This document shows, one piece after another, positions 21,330 to 32,279 of a stretch of 64,000 bases of DNA. Location of the stretch: contig CM055103.1 of the NCBI GenBank assembly GCA_029204225.1, positions 49,273,756 to 49,337,755 on the forward strand. The letters run 5' to 3'. The notes below the pieces were generated by a model. It ran no database searches and was not told the origin of the DNA. It saw only the letters and a list, made by a program, of their open reading frames with translations. The DNA comes from Diphasiastrum complanatum (lineage: Eukaryota > Streptophyta > Lycopodiopsida > Lycopodiales > Lycopodiaceae). Within the stretch, counting starts at the first letter, position 1, and the number at the start of each line of letters is the position of its first letter. A program made the position numbers and the translations under genes.

Positions 21330-23730
21330 CCTATCAAATATGATAATATCCTATCAGCTGATGAGCCACTGTGGATATTATTATATATATGTGTAGTGGT
21401 GCAATAAGTACGTACTAAATCATGATCCTGCTATCAACCGATTCATTATTGTAGTGGTATAATTACCTTGAATTTCAATGCCTGAAGAATCAAAAGCAGG
21501 CCCATGTGACATGGCTCACTGTTCAATTCATGGCTTGCAAATTCTGATATGGCACCTTTCGAAGGTGGAGTCAAGTCACTGCAGTGGAACACGGGAGATG
21601 CTTCCACCACTATTTTAGAATTATCTTTGTTGATGGATGTTTCTCAATGGTAATATAATGTTGTAACGACTTTGAGCTTTCATCAAAGACGTGAGCCAAC
21701 AGTTCCTTTTTTTTACGAGGAAGTAGATCTTGATATCTAGGAGGTAGGCTCCATGCTAGTGGCATGCAAGGCCCACTCCAATGAAAGATTTGCAACTAGC
21801 AATCTGTTCTCGTATTGCACGTCGTTAAAGAATCCAGAAGGTTTCTAATTTTCAACACTCCATGCACATGACAACAAATTTTCAACTCTACAAACCTTAT
21901 GTAAGTCCCATGGATGTGTGTGTAGATCATCCACACCCAAATAAATGTGCATAGAGAGCAAGCTCCTCCGCAGGTGATCTTACACAAGTGCAAATTGGGT
22001 TTGAATTCACATGAGCTAACAATACACCATGATTAGCTTTGCTACATTCACAAGGCAACCGAGGCAAATAAGCAACTTCAATGTGATTGGCAACTTAACT
22101 TGACTAAATTCAAAGATAATCAAGAGTATGATTTATGAATCTTTTAATGACTTGATAGACAAAACTTTTCAAATCAAACAACAAGATTGTGATGTACCAA
22201 AAAGGTATTGATATAATAGTGGTCATGATTTTGGGTCATTTTTTTATTATTATATTTGGTATGATTTTGGGCTTCTAAAAATGTTTGAAAAAAGAGTACT
22301 AATGTAATAGTGGTCATGATTTTCGATCTTTTGTTATGATTTTGGATATTTACAAATGTTGACAAGAAATTGTATTAGTAAGATCGAATAATGAGTAAAG
22401 AAACACTATGTAGGACACACTTGATTCAATTTGTGCAAATGGGTACAACATAAGCAAATTCAATGATGACACACCAAAATCCATTGAGAGATTTCATGAA
22501 AACAAAACATAACCTTGATAGATGATTGCATCTTCATAATATTAATCTGACTTTATGAGTATTGAACTAATTATGACATGTAGCAATAGATATATATGTA
22601 TCTTGAATGGAAAATCTTTTGGTAAAACATAGTTGTAATATGGACTCATGCCACTTTTATATACAATTATTTGAGCTAAAAGACCTTTAGATTTATTTAT
22701 GAGCCAAAACGATATCACTTTTTGTTTAGCTAGTAAATGACTAAAGTTTGACTCGTATTTGTTCAAATAAACTGAGCATCAACAATATAATAAAATATCA
22801 TATAAATCAAAACTTTTGTGACTAGGAGCAATTGATGTATAGGCATTGATTAGAAGTGCCTTTTTTTGTGGAAATTTGTTAAGTGGCTACTAGGCATTGA
22901 CAAGACATACATAAACAAGGGGACTCAACACAATAAGGCTAAATCTGACAATCCCCAACATAAAAGAGCTAGATATGATAAGTAGAAATGACAAATTGTA
23001 GACTCTAAGACATTAATGTCAATTAACTTTTATCACAAGGATCTAAGTGTTTGAGTTGTACTAAATCCAAATTTTCAAGACTAGTTGTTGACTAGCTTTT
23101 TGCTTTTGATAATATTTGTGCCCTGGTTTTTGTTTTTGTTATACACATTTTAGAAGTTACTTGAATAGTATACCTACTTGAGGCTACTAGCATATAAAGT
23201 GCATTATCTTTTTGGCCTTGCCTTGCAAAGGCAATACTATTGTTCAGGTTGGTCAATGTAGTTTGTGCATGTGTTCTGTCATGGTCCAATTGAATGTGGA
23301 ACAAGTGAGTGCCTTGGACATAAGGGATGGACCTAACTTGGGGCAATAGCTGAGTAGGACCATGTGGACTGATGAGAACATGCATGCGATACTTCTCACG
23401 TCATGGGTTTCACCAACAAATCTCGCCACCACCATGACGCCTTGCCGCGTAAAAATAATACGACATTTTCAATTTTCTTTGTCATGTACTTTTAGTACAT
23501 CCATGCTTATAAATGCAAGATAATATCCAATGTAAGCTTTGTAGGCCCAAAAGAAGCTATTAGCCTTAAGAACAAGGCGGTTTCCTCATTAGGCCCTCCA
23601 AAGTAATTAATAAGGATAATAGGCCAATAAGGGCCCAATGTACATTAAATAATACTTAACAAGGGCTAATTGTCCCTCAAGATAGTTATGTTTAGTTAAG
23701 TAAGAGCATTGTTGAATTTTTGGCTCATTT
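21330..23730. other. AT-rich intergenic DNA, no gene recognised
   Basis: Short ORFs (61-97 codons) on the minus strand show no domain. A local tandem duplication at 22205-22365 is listed separately. No splice-supported coding or LTR boundary was identified before 23731. Confidence 0.4.
22205..22365 (+). repeat. Imperfect tandem duplication around ATAGTGGTCATGATTTT
   Basis: The phrase TAATAGTGGTCATGATTTT occurs at about 22213 and again at about 22306. Each is followed by a GATTTTGGGC or GATTTTGGAT block and ACAAATG or AAAATG. The unit is about 90 bp. Confidence 0.65.
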
Positions 23731-23989
23731 GCAAGTGAGAGCTTCTTGCTTCCTTCTTGTGAATGTGAGCTATGGGGATTGCCATTGCTAGGTCTGATGT
23801 GCCCTATCCACATGAATTCATGCTCTATCCATTGCTATGTACTCTATCATTCCACTCCTAATGTGATTCCATTGAGATCCTTGTGTTTCTATCTCTATTT
23901 GGATGTGCTATCATGAATGCTTTGTACTTCTCTTGCTCATAGCTTTACTCTCATTGCAATTGCTATTAGTTTGGATTTGGCACATGACA
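23731..23989 (+). repeat. LTR fragment, same family as the one at 36373-36625
   Basis: Reads (plus) GCAAGTGAGAGC..., GTGCCCTATCCACATGAATTCA, and ends TTTGGCACATGACA. The reverse complement of 36373-36625 shows the same order of words (GTGCCCTATCCACATGAATCA ... TTTGGCAAATGACA). The bases after 23989 (TCAGGATTTTAGCTCTT) look like a decayed initiator-Met primer-binding site, in line with a 3' LTR end here. The left boundary may extend to about 23540. Confidence 0.65.
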
Positions 23990-24397
23990 TCAGGATTTTA
24001 GCTCTTGCTATCAAGTTTTAGTCAAAAACCATGAAAAACAAGCGATTTTTGACCAAAAACATAGCCTAGAATCGTAAATCATGAAAAAAACCGGCATGCA
24101 TCATTAACTCCATCATTAATGATCCCTAGAATGAGAGTACAGTTGCTAAAATTTCAGATCTACCAAAGATTTGAGCGACATAAGCAAAAGTATTATGTTG
24201 CTCTTGGGTTTCTACCACATGCCTCAAAAAAGCTATCTCTTGACAATGCTCACAATGAGCTCTAAAAAGTTATTATGTACAATGAGCCAAAATGGCTTAC
24301 ATATTGTTCTAGCTCTTAGAGAGACTCTTAGGGTTGGCCAAAATTAGAGTTTTGACCTAACTATAGCTAGCACCACTTCTTTAATTTGATTGGTCCA

Positions 24398-24888
24398 TGT
24401 GAAGGATTTCAGATCATTATGATCCAATCCACTTGAAAGATCTTGGTTTACAAAGAGAAATACTCTACCAATCTCACCGATGTAGAAAAATCAGCATCTA
24501 CACACAAAATGAGATGCAAACTCTAATAGAACTTGATCAAACATGAATCAAATGATAAAGTACTGTTGTTTTCCATTCAAAACCAGCAAGCTATTGTATT
24601 TCATACGTGTGGATCCAAAAATAACAAATATAGATCACATAGAATTGCATGCAATCACAAGTATAGTGCACCAATGGATAGTAGAACCCAATAGAACCAT
24701 GTATGAACATGAAATGAGATAGAGAAGAGAAAAGATGTGTCTCTCCACGAGTATCCTCCTTTTATAGTAGGTCCAAAACCTATTTGGCCACTTGGCTTTC
24801 CCTCTAGAATGCTAATGTACTATTTTTGGGTCTAGATTCAAAGTACCCAATATTAAAGTTTGAATCTACTCAAACTCGCCTTCTAACA
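24398..24888 (-). repeat. Copia LTR (491 bp), minus orientation
   Basis: On the minus strand the block begins TGTTAGAAGGCGAG at 24888 and ends CCTTCACA at 24398. This gives the standard TG...CA termini. About 225 bp of its 3' half is present in plus orientation at 25917-26141 (ATCCACACGTRTGAAAT, ACAGTACTTTATC, GAAATCCTTCACA). Sequence beyond 24398 is not a primer-binding site, so this is the 3' LTR of a minus-strand element whose pol fragment adjoins at 24890. Confidence 0.8.
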
Positions 24889-25916
24889 TTCCCACACTTT
24901 CAAAAAGTGTTTATTCAAATGAAATTTAGATGAACTTTGAAGATCCATTTGCATCCAATAGCTTTCTTGTCCTTAGATAACTCCACCAATCTCCTTGTTC
25001 CATTCTTCATAAGAGCTTGATACTCAAGATCCATTGCTTGGATCCACTCCTCCTGTTTCCTTACTTTATCTACACTTGTAGCTTCATCAAAAAAGGTTAG
25101 GAAAGCAACATAATTTCCAAGAACTACTTGCTTACCCTTTTGATCTTATGTGATCCTTGAAGGTACTTGTCTTTCTCTTGATGTTCTCCTTGGCTTTTGA
25201 CTTGATGAAGGTCCATCATCACCACCATCCAAAGTAGGATTCTTCTCATCAACATCAAGAATGTTAGATCCATCCACACCTTTATCAATCATGCTTGAAG
25301 ACACTTTTGGAATGTTCCCCTCATCAAAAATGACATCTCTACCAACAATCACTTTGTTAGTAGAAGGAATGTAAACCTTGTAGGCTCTACTCACCTCACT
25401 ATATCCAACAAAAATACCTCTTCTTGAAGATGGATCCTCCTTGGTTCTATCATCAAGAGTAATGTTGACATAGCATGTGCATCCAAAGGTTCTTAGAAAG
25501 TTGATACTCGGCCTCCTCTTGAATAGCATCTCAAAAGGTGTCCTCATACTTTAGCACTTTCACATAAAGTCCTATTCTTCCTTTCAGCCACTCCATTTTG
25601 TTGTGAGGTCCTTGATGTTGTATACTTCCTCTTGATCCCATGCTCATCATAAAAGGCCTTGAACTTGGTAGATATGTACTCGCCACCATTGTCACTCCTT
25701 AAGCACTTGATCCTTGTGGAAAATTGGTTCTCCCTTGCATTCTTGAACTTGATAAAGACATCATACACTTCATCCTTGCTCTTTAGTAGATGGATCCAAC
25801 AGAATCTACTAGAATCATCAATGAATATTACATACACTTTAGCTCCATTATTGCTAATTGTAGTAAATCCATGAATGTCTGAATGCACAAGTTGAAAAGG
25901 CTTTGTAGATCTAGAC
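24889..25916 (-). pseudogene. Copia integrase fragment with start of RT
   Basis: The minus-strand frames 25544-26005 (true homology up to 25916) and 25146-25547 encode the integrase core. They show KPFQLVHSDIHGF, FIDDSSRFCWIHLL, LRSDNGGEYISTKF (second Asp) and QQNGVAERKNRTL (catalytic Glu), then the C-terminal block RTFGCTCYVNITLDD and GIFVGYSEVSRAYK. A one-base frame change at about 25545, with loss of about 110 bp relative to the other copy, breaks it. The linker and the first RT residues (KKAIG-like, about 24950-24985) are present, then the LTR follows directly; the rest of RT and RNase H is deleted. It is nearly identical to the integrase at 30610-31680. Confidence 0.85.
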
Positions 25917-26141
25917 TTTTTGGATCCACACGTGTGAAATATAGTAGCTTGCTGGATCTTTATGGATAGTAACAGTACTTTATCTTTTGATTCATGTTTG
26001 ATCAAGGTCTATTAGAGTTTGCATCTCATTTTGTGTGTAGATGTTAATTTTCCTACATTGGTGAGATTGGTAGAAGTAGCTTCTTTTGTAACCCAAGATC
26101 TTTTTGTGGATTGAATCATCATTGATCTGAAATCCTTCACA
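25917..26141 (+). repeat. Partial Copia 5' LTR
   Basis: This is the 3'-terminal 225 bp of the LTR described at 24398-24888, in the opposite orientation and ending CCTTCACA. Its 5' part is replaced by the minus-strand integrase fragment at 25916. The primer-binding site follows directly. Confidence 0.8.
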
Positions 26142-26156
26142 TGCTATCAGAGCTTA
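26142..26156 (+). promoter_or_regulatory. Primer-binding site, initiator tRNA-Met type
   Basis: TGCTATCAGAGCTTA directly abuts the LTR end. It differs by one base from TGGTATCAGAGCTTA, the complement of plant initiator Met-tRNA 3' end used by Copia elements. Confidence 0.8.
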
Positions 26157-26740
26157 TGTTTCAGGTTATGAAGGAGGAAGTCATATCTATCAATGATTTG
26201 GTGAAGATATTAAGGCTAGAACATGCTAGAGAGGATTCTACACCAAGATCAAGTTTTTTGCTTTTGTAGATTGGATCTTTTGTAGATCAAAACCCTATAT
26301 AGGTTCATAAACTTGATCAATTCCAATTTTTGAATTCACATACTCGATTTGGCTGACTTTTGGATCATTGGATCAGCCTAAGTGGTGGCTAATAGATTGC
26401 ATATCAAATTCTTAGCATTTGCATGTAGATTTGGAATAATCAATTTTTTGTGATTTTGTCAAAACCCTAATTTTGATTGGATCTCTAGATGGTGAGGCTT
26501 TCGGACTTCATTTGAGTCTATCAATCTTAGGAAGTGGCAAAATTCATTAGATTGAGGATAGATCATAGGTTGATCAAGATTTCATGATTCTATATGTTGA
26601 TTTGCTTGGTATAAGTGCTAGAAGAGAATTTTTGAGATAGTTTCAAATCTTTGTGATTTCTTTTGAAAACATTTGTTGTTGTTCAAAGGAGTGCTTTGTG
26701 CATTGAAACAGGTTGAAAAAGAAGATCAGGTCATTGCTAC

Positions 26741-27580
26741 ATGACAGCATCAAGTGGAGTCATGTTGGAAGCCAATGATAGGCTTACCTCAAGTAACTAT
26801 TCATTGTGGAAAGTGAGGATGGAATCACTTCTTGAGATGAATGATGTTTTGGATATTGTTGTAGGTTTGGAGGAGAGACCAGCAACACAACAAGGTCAAA
26901 TGAGGTATGATAAGAGGGCCAAAAGGGCTCTACACATTATCAAGATGAATGTTACCAATGAGCTTCTCAAGGAAGTTGGTAAGTGTACTTCATTTAAGGA
27001 CATTTGGGATCCATTGAAGAAGCTTTATGAATCCAAGTCTACTTCTAGAGTGTTGACTCTAAGAATGCATGTCTTTTCTTGTTTTCAAAAGAATGAAGAA
27101 AGTTCAAGTACTTTTATTTTGAGAATAAAAGCATTGAATGATGAGTTGGCTTGCATTGATGAGAGCATCAAGGAAGGAGAGCTTGTTCAAGTTATTCTTA
27201 ATGGATTGTTGGATGCTCATGCTAACATTGTTCAAAGCATTGCTATTCAAAAGCCTTTGCCAATTTTGATGGATCTTCAAGAGATCTTGATCAATGAATA
27301 ATATAGGCTTCAAGAAAGAGGTGGATCTACATCGACACTTCAAGAGGAGGCTATGTTCACAAAGTGAAAATTCAAGGGCAAAATCAAAAGTAAGTGGTCT
27401 AAAGGGCAAGATCAAGTGGCAAAAAGAAGGATAGATCAAAGCTCAAGTGCTTCTATTGTGGCATCAAAGGACACTTTGCAAGTGAGTGCTACAAGAAGAA
27501 GAGAGATCAAGGAGACAAGCAAGTTAATATTACTCTTGATGAGGATGGTTTGGATGTTCAAGATGCAAATGATGATGCGT
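26741..27580 (+). pseudogene. Copia gag with CCHC zinc knuckle
   Basis: The ATG at 26741 opens 186 codons: MTASSGVMLEANDRLTSSNY, then SLWKVRMESLLEMNDVLDIV. This is the Copia gag (UBN2-type) start with the NYSLWK motif. A middle block KLYESKSTSRVLTLR and a block LVQVILNGL...VQSIAIQK also occur in the gag fragments at 40498, 44705 and 54653. A TAA/TAG cluster and frameshift at about 27300 break it. The knuckle CFYCGIKGHFASEC is encoded at 27448-27489. Gag ends within an acidic stretch at about 27580, where sequence switches abruptly to Gypsy. The matching protease start lies inverted at 32282. Confidence 0.9.
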
Positions 27581-27639
27581 TTTGAAGGACAAGTCAAGGA
27601 AGTAAAAACAAAACCATTGGCCAAGGTAAAACAAAGTGT

Positions 27640-28250
27640 GAATGATCCGACAATTTGGAAGATCTTGGGTAAATTTTCTGATGTGTTTGCTGATCAGTTA
27701 CCCAAAGGGGAACCTCTACCAGATTTGTGGACCATCCTATTGAACTGGAATCGGGGACTAAACCGGTCAATTTACCACCTTACAGACTATCAAAGGCCGA
27801 AAAGAAGAAGTCCATAAACAAGTTTAGGAGTACTTTCACAAAAAATTATTGTTCGAAGTAAATCACCTTTTGCCTCTCCCGTGTTGCTGGTTAGGAAGAA
27901 GGATGGAACATTCAGGATGTGTATTGATTATCGAGCTCTTAACAAAGTGACCATCAAAAACATATATCCAATCCCTAGAGTGGATGATTTGTTGGATGTG
28001 TTAAAGGGAGCTAGCATTTTTTCAAAGATAGATTTACGTTCTAGATACCATCAAATTAAGGTCAAAGAAGAGGATCAACATAAAACAGCTTTCTGAACTG
28101 ACAGGGGACATTATGAACTCAAAGTTATGCCATTCGGATTAATTAATGCTCCTGCCACTTTTCAAGCTCTTATGAATCGAATTTTTGAACCTTACATTTA
28201 TTTGTTTGTGTTGGTATTCTTTGACGACATCCTGATATATAGCAGGAACA
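27640..28250 (+). pseudogene. Gypsy reverse transcriptase, N-terminal and palm region
   Basis: It begins with the lead-in ILGKFSDVFADQLPKGEPLP (about 27658-27717) and IELESG...PVNLPPYRLSKAEK (about 27738-27800, with a frame change). After a frameshift near 27820, the frame 27881-28096 gives [20 protein letters not shown] and [20 protein letters not shown] with [18 protein letters not shown] replaces one residue at 28094-28096, just before the TDRGHYEL segment, and the frame continues at 28127 with MPFGLINAPATFQALMN. The catalytic loop is VFFDDILIYS at about 28213-28242. Family placement is certain; the stops mean it is inactive. Confidence 0.9.
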
Positions 28251-29005
28251 TGGAAGAGCATGCAAAACATTTGGATACAATTTTAAGTATTCTTCGAGAA
28301 TACAAGTTGTTTGCAAAGATAACCAAATGCGAATTCGCTCGAGATGAGGTGGAATACTTGGGACATATTGTGTCCAAGGAGGGAATCAAGGTGGACCAAA
28401 AGAAGATTGAGACAATCAAGAATTGGAATTCACCTAACAAAATCAGAGAATCGAGAGGATTCCTGGGTTTAGCATCTTATTATAGAAGATTCATTCAGGA
28501 CTTCTCAAAAGTGGCAGCACTGCTTACCCATCTTCTTAGAAAGGACAAGTTTGAATGGAATGAGAAAACTCATATGGCTTTCGAAGCTCTTAAGGAATCG
28601 TTGGTAACAGCTCCGTTACTAGGGCAACCCAATTTCAACTTACCTTTCATGGTTACAGTGGAAGCCAGTGGCATAGGATTGGGAGCTATTTTGAGCCAAT
28701 CAGATAGAGTCATTGCTTATGAAAGTAGGAAACTCATTGATAAGGAAGTGTCATATCCTACTCATGATAAGGAGATGCCGGCAATTGTGCGTGCTCTTAA
28801 GAAATGGCGACAGTATTTATATGATTCTAAATTCTTGATTAAAAGTGACTATCATAGTCTAAAATATTTCTTGAGACAAAAGCAATTGAATGACAAGCAG
28901 AAGAGATGGATATCACAGGTTCAATCTTATGATTTTAACATTGAATATCTAAAAGGAAAGGACAATCTGGTTGAAGATGCATTATTGAGAATATGGTCTT
29001 TGTAG
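28127..29005 (+). pseudogene. Gypsy RT thumb and RNase H, long intact stretch
   Basis: 292 codons are open, unusually long for this window. After FFDDILIYS comes the RT connection (AKCEF-like segment, EYLGHIVSKEGIKVD, RGFLGLASYYRRFIQDFS). RNase H follows, with TVEASGIGLGAILSQ at about 28650-28700. The first catalytic Asp (usually TDASG) is Glu here, which would weaken or abolish activity. YPTHDKEMPAIVRALKKWR and YFLRQKQLNDKQKRW follow. The end DNLVEDALLR corresponds to the usual N-x-VADALSR, and its Asp is kept. The frame ends in a stop at 29003, and the next ORF begins at 29006. Confidence 0.9.
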
Positions 29006-29875
29006 ATGAACGCATCTTCAGAATCTACAGAGGAATATGTGGCATACTTGGCAGAACATCAAAACAAAATTTTGGATCATCCTCTACCGGAAGAGCACAG
29101 AATGTTGTGGTCAAATTTGAGATTATGCACAGTCTCCGCAATAACTGCATTGAGTGCAGATTGGATAAAAGACATTCAAGCGGCATATATGGAGGATCCA
29201 GACTTGAAAGAGATTTGGGGAGAAACTCAAGTTTTCAACTCAGTTGTTCATCCCCGTTATAAGAAACAAAGACAAATATTGCTGTATGACAATTCTAGAG
29301 CTGTGCTTGTTCCTATATCTAAGTTCATTCCGCAAGTGTTATATGAGCTACACTCATTCCCAAGTGCTGGGCATAGTGGAATTTTGAAGACATATCAAAC
29401 CATCCGCAAGCTATTCGAATGGGCTGGTATGAAGAAATCTATATACACATACGTGCAAGAATGTATTCCTTGTCAAGTGAATAAGGTGGAACATGTTAAG
29501 CAACCGGGCTTATTGCATTCGCTATCCATTCCCACACATCGTTGGACGAGTATTAGCATGGATATTATACCTTCCTTGCCAACAACAACTGGGGGATATG
29601 ATGGTATCTATGTGGTGGTGGATCGGCTTACAAAATATGCACATTTCCTACCTTATAAAACTATTGATAGTGCAGCCCAAGTAGCACAAATATTCTTGAA
29701 GAATGTCTTCAAGTTACACGGAATACCAAAGGAGATAGTGAGTGACAAAGATAGTAGATTTATTTCCACTTTCTAGAAGGTCTTAATGGACAAGTTGGGC
29801 ACTAAATTGTGCTTAAATACATCATTTCATCCAGAAACTGATAAGCAAATAGAAAGGGTTAATAGCTTTCTATAG
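29006..29875 (+). pseudogene. Gypsy integrase, truncated
   Basis: The 256-codon frame continues pol after a single stop at 29003. The HHCC zinc-binding region is seen as LHSFPSAGHSG (about 29350-29382) and CIPCQVNK (about 29464-29487). The core has SISMDIIPSLP (first Asp), VVVDRLTKYAHFLPYKT, and EIVSDKDSRFIS (second Asp, with SDKD in place of the common SDRD/G). A TAG stop at 29776 replaces the usual Trp. Beyond it the same frame shows FHPETDKQIERVN, with the third catalytic residue, Glu, conserved. It stops near 29875 where inverted Copia sequence begins. The C-terminal domain and LTR are lost. Confidence 0.9.
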
Positions 29876-29889
29876 AGAGTAATGTCCTT

Positions 29890-30605
29890 GAAGGATCTTT
29901 CACTACCTCTTATAGTTAGCTTTACATGAGACTCCATAGGTGTTTCACTAGCTTTTGCATCTACCATATGAATCTTTCTAGAATAGAATTAGCATACTTC
30001 TCTTGACAAATGAAAGTAGATTGAGAAGATCTAATGACTTCTATTCCCAAAATGTAATGAAAGTTACCAAGGTCATGCACCTCAAACTCCTTAAGAGCAC
30101 TCTTGATATCCTCCACATCTTGATTGTCTCCATCACTCAAGATGATATCATCCACATAGATTAGCAAGATGTTAACATCATTTCCAGCAAACCTATAATG
30201 AAGTGAATGATCATACTCACTCATTAAAAATCCTTGAGAGAGTAAAAAAGTGTTAAGCTTAGCATACCAACTCCTTGGTGCTTGCTTAAGGCCATACAAA
30301 CTCTTTTGTAGTAGACACACATGATTTGGCTTTGTTGATGAAATGTAGCTCTTGGGTTGCTCCATGTACACTTCCTCCTAAAGATCACCATTCAAGAATG
30401 CATTTGTAATGTCCATTTTCCATAGATCCCATCCATAAAGTGTAGCAAGTGAGATGACGACTCGAATGCTTACCATCTTTGCCATGGGTGCAAAGGGTCT
30501 CATCATAGTTAATCCCTTGTTGTTGAGCATATCCTTTTGCCTCTAACCTTGCCTTGTACTTGTTGATAGATCCATCTTCATTTGTCTTCACCTTGAAGAT
30601 CCATT
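29890..30605 (-). pseudogene. Copia reverse transcriptase
   Basis: Two frames, 30385-30591 and 29961-30371. The first gives [20 protein letters not shown], the standard start of RT, then loses frame before the FAPV segment. The second gives QKSLYGLKQAPRSWYAKLN, SEYDHSLHYRF and the catalytic loop LLIYVDDIILS at about 30135-30170. VHDLGNFHYILGIEV follows. RNase H begins at about 29930 with TPMESHVKLTIRGSE and is cut off at about 29876. Stops at about 30370 and 30600 make it inactive. Confidence 0.9.
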
Positions 30606-30609
30606 TGTA

Positions 30610-31596
30610 TCATATAGCTTTCTTGTCCTTAGGTAACTCCACCGATCTCCATGTTACATTCTTCATAAGAGCTTGATACTCAAGATCCATTGCTTGGATC
30701 CACTCCTCTTGTTTCCTTGCTTCATCTACACTTGTAGGTTCATCAAAAAAGGTTAGGAAAGCAACATAATTTCCAGAAACTACTTGCTTACCCTTTTCAT
30801 CATATGTGAGCCTTGAAGGTACTTGTCTTTCCCTTGATGTTCTTCTTGGCTTTTGACTTGATGAAGGTCCATCATCATCACCATCTAAAGGTGTGGATGG
30901 ATCCTTTACATCAACATCAAGAATGTTAGATCCATCCACACCTTTATCAATCATGCTTGAAGACACTTTTGGAATGTTCACCTCATCAAAAATGAGATTT
31001 CTACCAACAATCACTTTGTTAGTAGAAGGAATGTAAACCTTGTAGGATTTGCTCACCTCACTATATCCAACAAAAATACCTCTCCTTGAAGATGGATCCT
31101 CCTTGGTCCTATCATCAAGAGTAATGTTGACATAGCATGTGCATCCAAAATTTCTTAGAAAGTTTACACTGAGCCTCTGCTTGAATAAGATCTCAAAAGG
31201 TGTCCTTCCGTCCAAAATAGCACTCGGCCACCTATTGCACAAGAAATTGGCACACAACAAAGCTTGATCCCAAAATGGTTTGTCAAGATTAGCACTTAAC
31301 CTCATGGCTTTAGCACTTTCACATAAAGTCCTATTCTTCCTTTCAGCCACTCCATTTTGTTGTGGGGTCCTTGATATTGTATACTCCCTCTTGATCCCAT
31401 GCTCATCACAAAAGGCCTTGAACTTGGTAGATACGTACTCACCACCATTGTCACTCCTTAAGAACTTGATATTTGTCAAAAATTGGTTCTCCCTTGCATT
31501 CTTGAACTTGATAAAGACATCATACACTTCATCCTTGCTGTTTAGTAGATAGATCCAACAAAATCTACTAAAATCATCAATGAAAGTTACATACAT
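30610..31596 (-). pseudogene. Copia integrase with linker into RT
   Basis: 328 open codons, the longest pol frame here. The core shows FIDDFSRFCWIYLL, FLRSDNGGEYVSTKF (second catalytic Asp) and QQNGVAERKNRTL (catalytic Glu). Then come DKPFWDQALLCANFLCNR and the C-terminal block FGCTCYVNITLDDRTKED with GIFVGYSEVSKSYKVYIPST. The linker is acidic and Ser-rich. The RT start EEWIQAMDLEYQALMKNVTW is at about 30650-30710. The frame ends with a stop just after KKAI near 30610. A parallel copy at 24889-25916 is almost identical but carries deletions. Confidence 0.9.
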
Positions 31597-32279
31597 ATTA
31601 GCTCCACTATTGCTAATTGTAGTAAATCCATGAATATCTGAATGTGCAAGTTGAAAAGGCTTTGTAGATCTAGATGTAGATCTAGTATAAGGTAGTCTAT
31701 GTGACTAAGACAAAGCACAAGACTCACAAACTGATTGATGCCACTTAAGGAACTTGAAAGACCTATCACAACCTTCTTTCTAGCCATTACCTCCAATGAC
31801 TTGAACTTGAGGTGTCCTATCCTTTTATGCCAAACCTCTTGAATATGTATTTGCTCTCTTGAAACACATCCAACTTGGTTAGCAATAACACAAGCATCTA
31901 GTTTGAACAACTTTCCTTGACTTTTACCTTTTCCAATCAAGACATCCTTCCTTTTGATCATACAAGCATGTCCATCAAACTCAGATTTGAGGCCTTTACT
32001 TAGCATTTGACTCACACTAAGAAAATTCTTGGTAATAGATGGAATAAACAAGACATCCTCCAAATGAACATTTCTATTTGTAGAGAGGGAAATAGGAATT
32101 GTGCCAATCCCTTTGATTGCACACTCACCATCATTGGCCGTGTAGATCACCCTCTTGTCATCTCCATATGCCAACAAAGAGGTGAAATACTCTTTGTGAA
32201 AGGTCATGTGTGAACTTGCTCCACTATCAGCCCACCAAAGATCTAGATCTCCATCATTAGCAAGCATACATGAAGACAT
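31587..32279 (-). pseudogene. Copia protease and GAG-pre-integrase
   Basis: The frame has 230 open codons. Protease active site: DLWWADSGASSHMTFHKEYF, at about 32190-32240, with the DSGASSHMT consensus intact. The body LEDVLFIPSITKNFLSVSQM, typical of the Copia protease C-lobe, follows. The GAG-pre-integrase motif VWHKRIGHLKFKSLE is at about 31800-31845. A frameshift in the CxxC segment (about 31715-31730) diverts the frame, so the true continuation into integrase is in another frame. The initial Met is not a biological start: it lies at the breakpoint. Confidence 0.85.

Larger units (their letters stand above)
27582..29875 (+). mobile_element. Gypsy pol fragment (RT, RNase H, integrase), plus strand
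   Basis: About 2.3 kb of Gypsy pol with no gag, protease or LTR attached on this strand. It starts just before the RT and stops inside the integrase. Its missing protease and gag are found on the minus strand at 32283-34115, whose protease stops where this piece would begin. Both ends abut Copia sequence (gag at 27580, RNase H start at about 29876). See the inversion entry. Confidence 0.85.

Noticed and set aside
25659-25874. Plus-strand ORFs over the integrase regions (also 31280-31552)
   Set aside because: Both are antisense to clear integrase coding sequence, and their similarity to each other only reflects the duplicated integrase.
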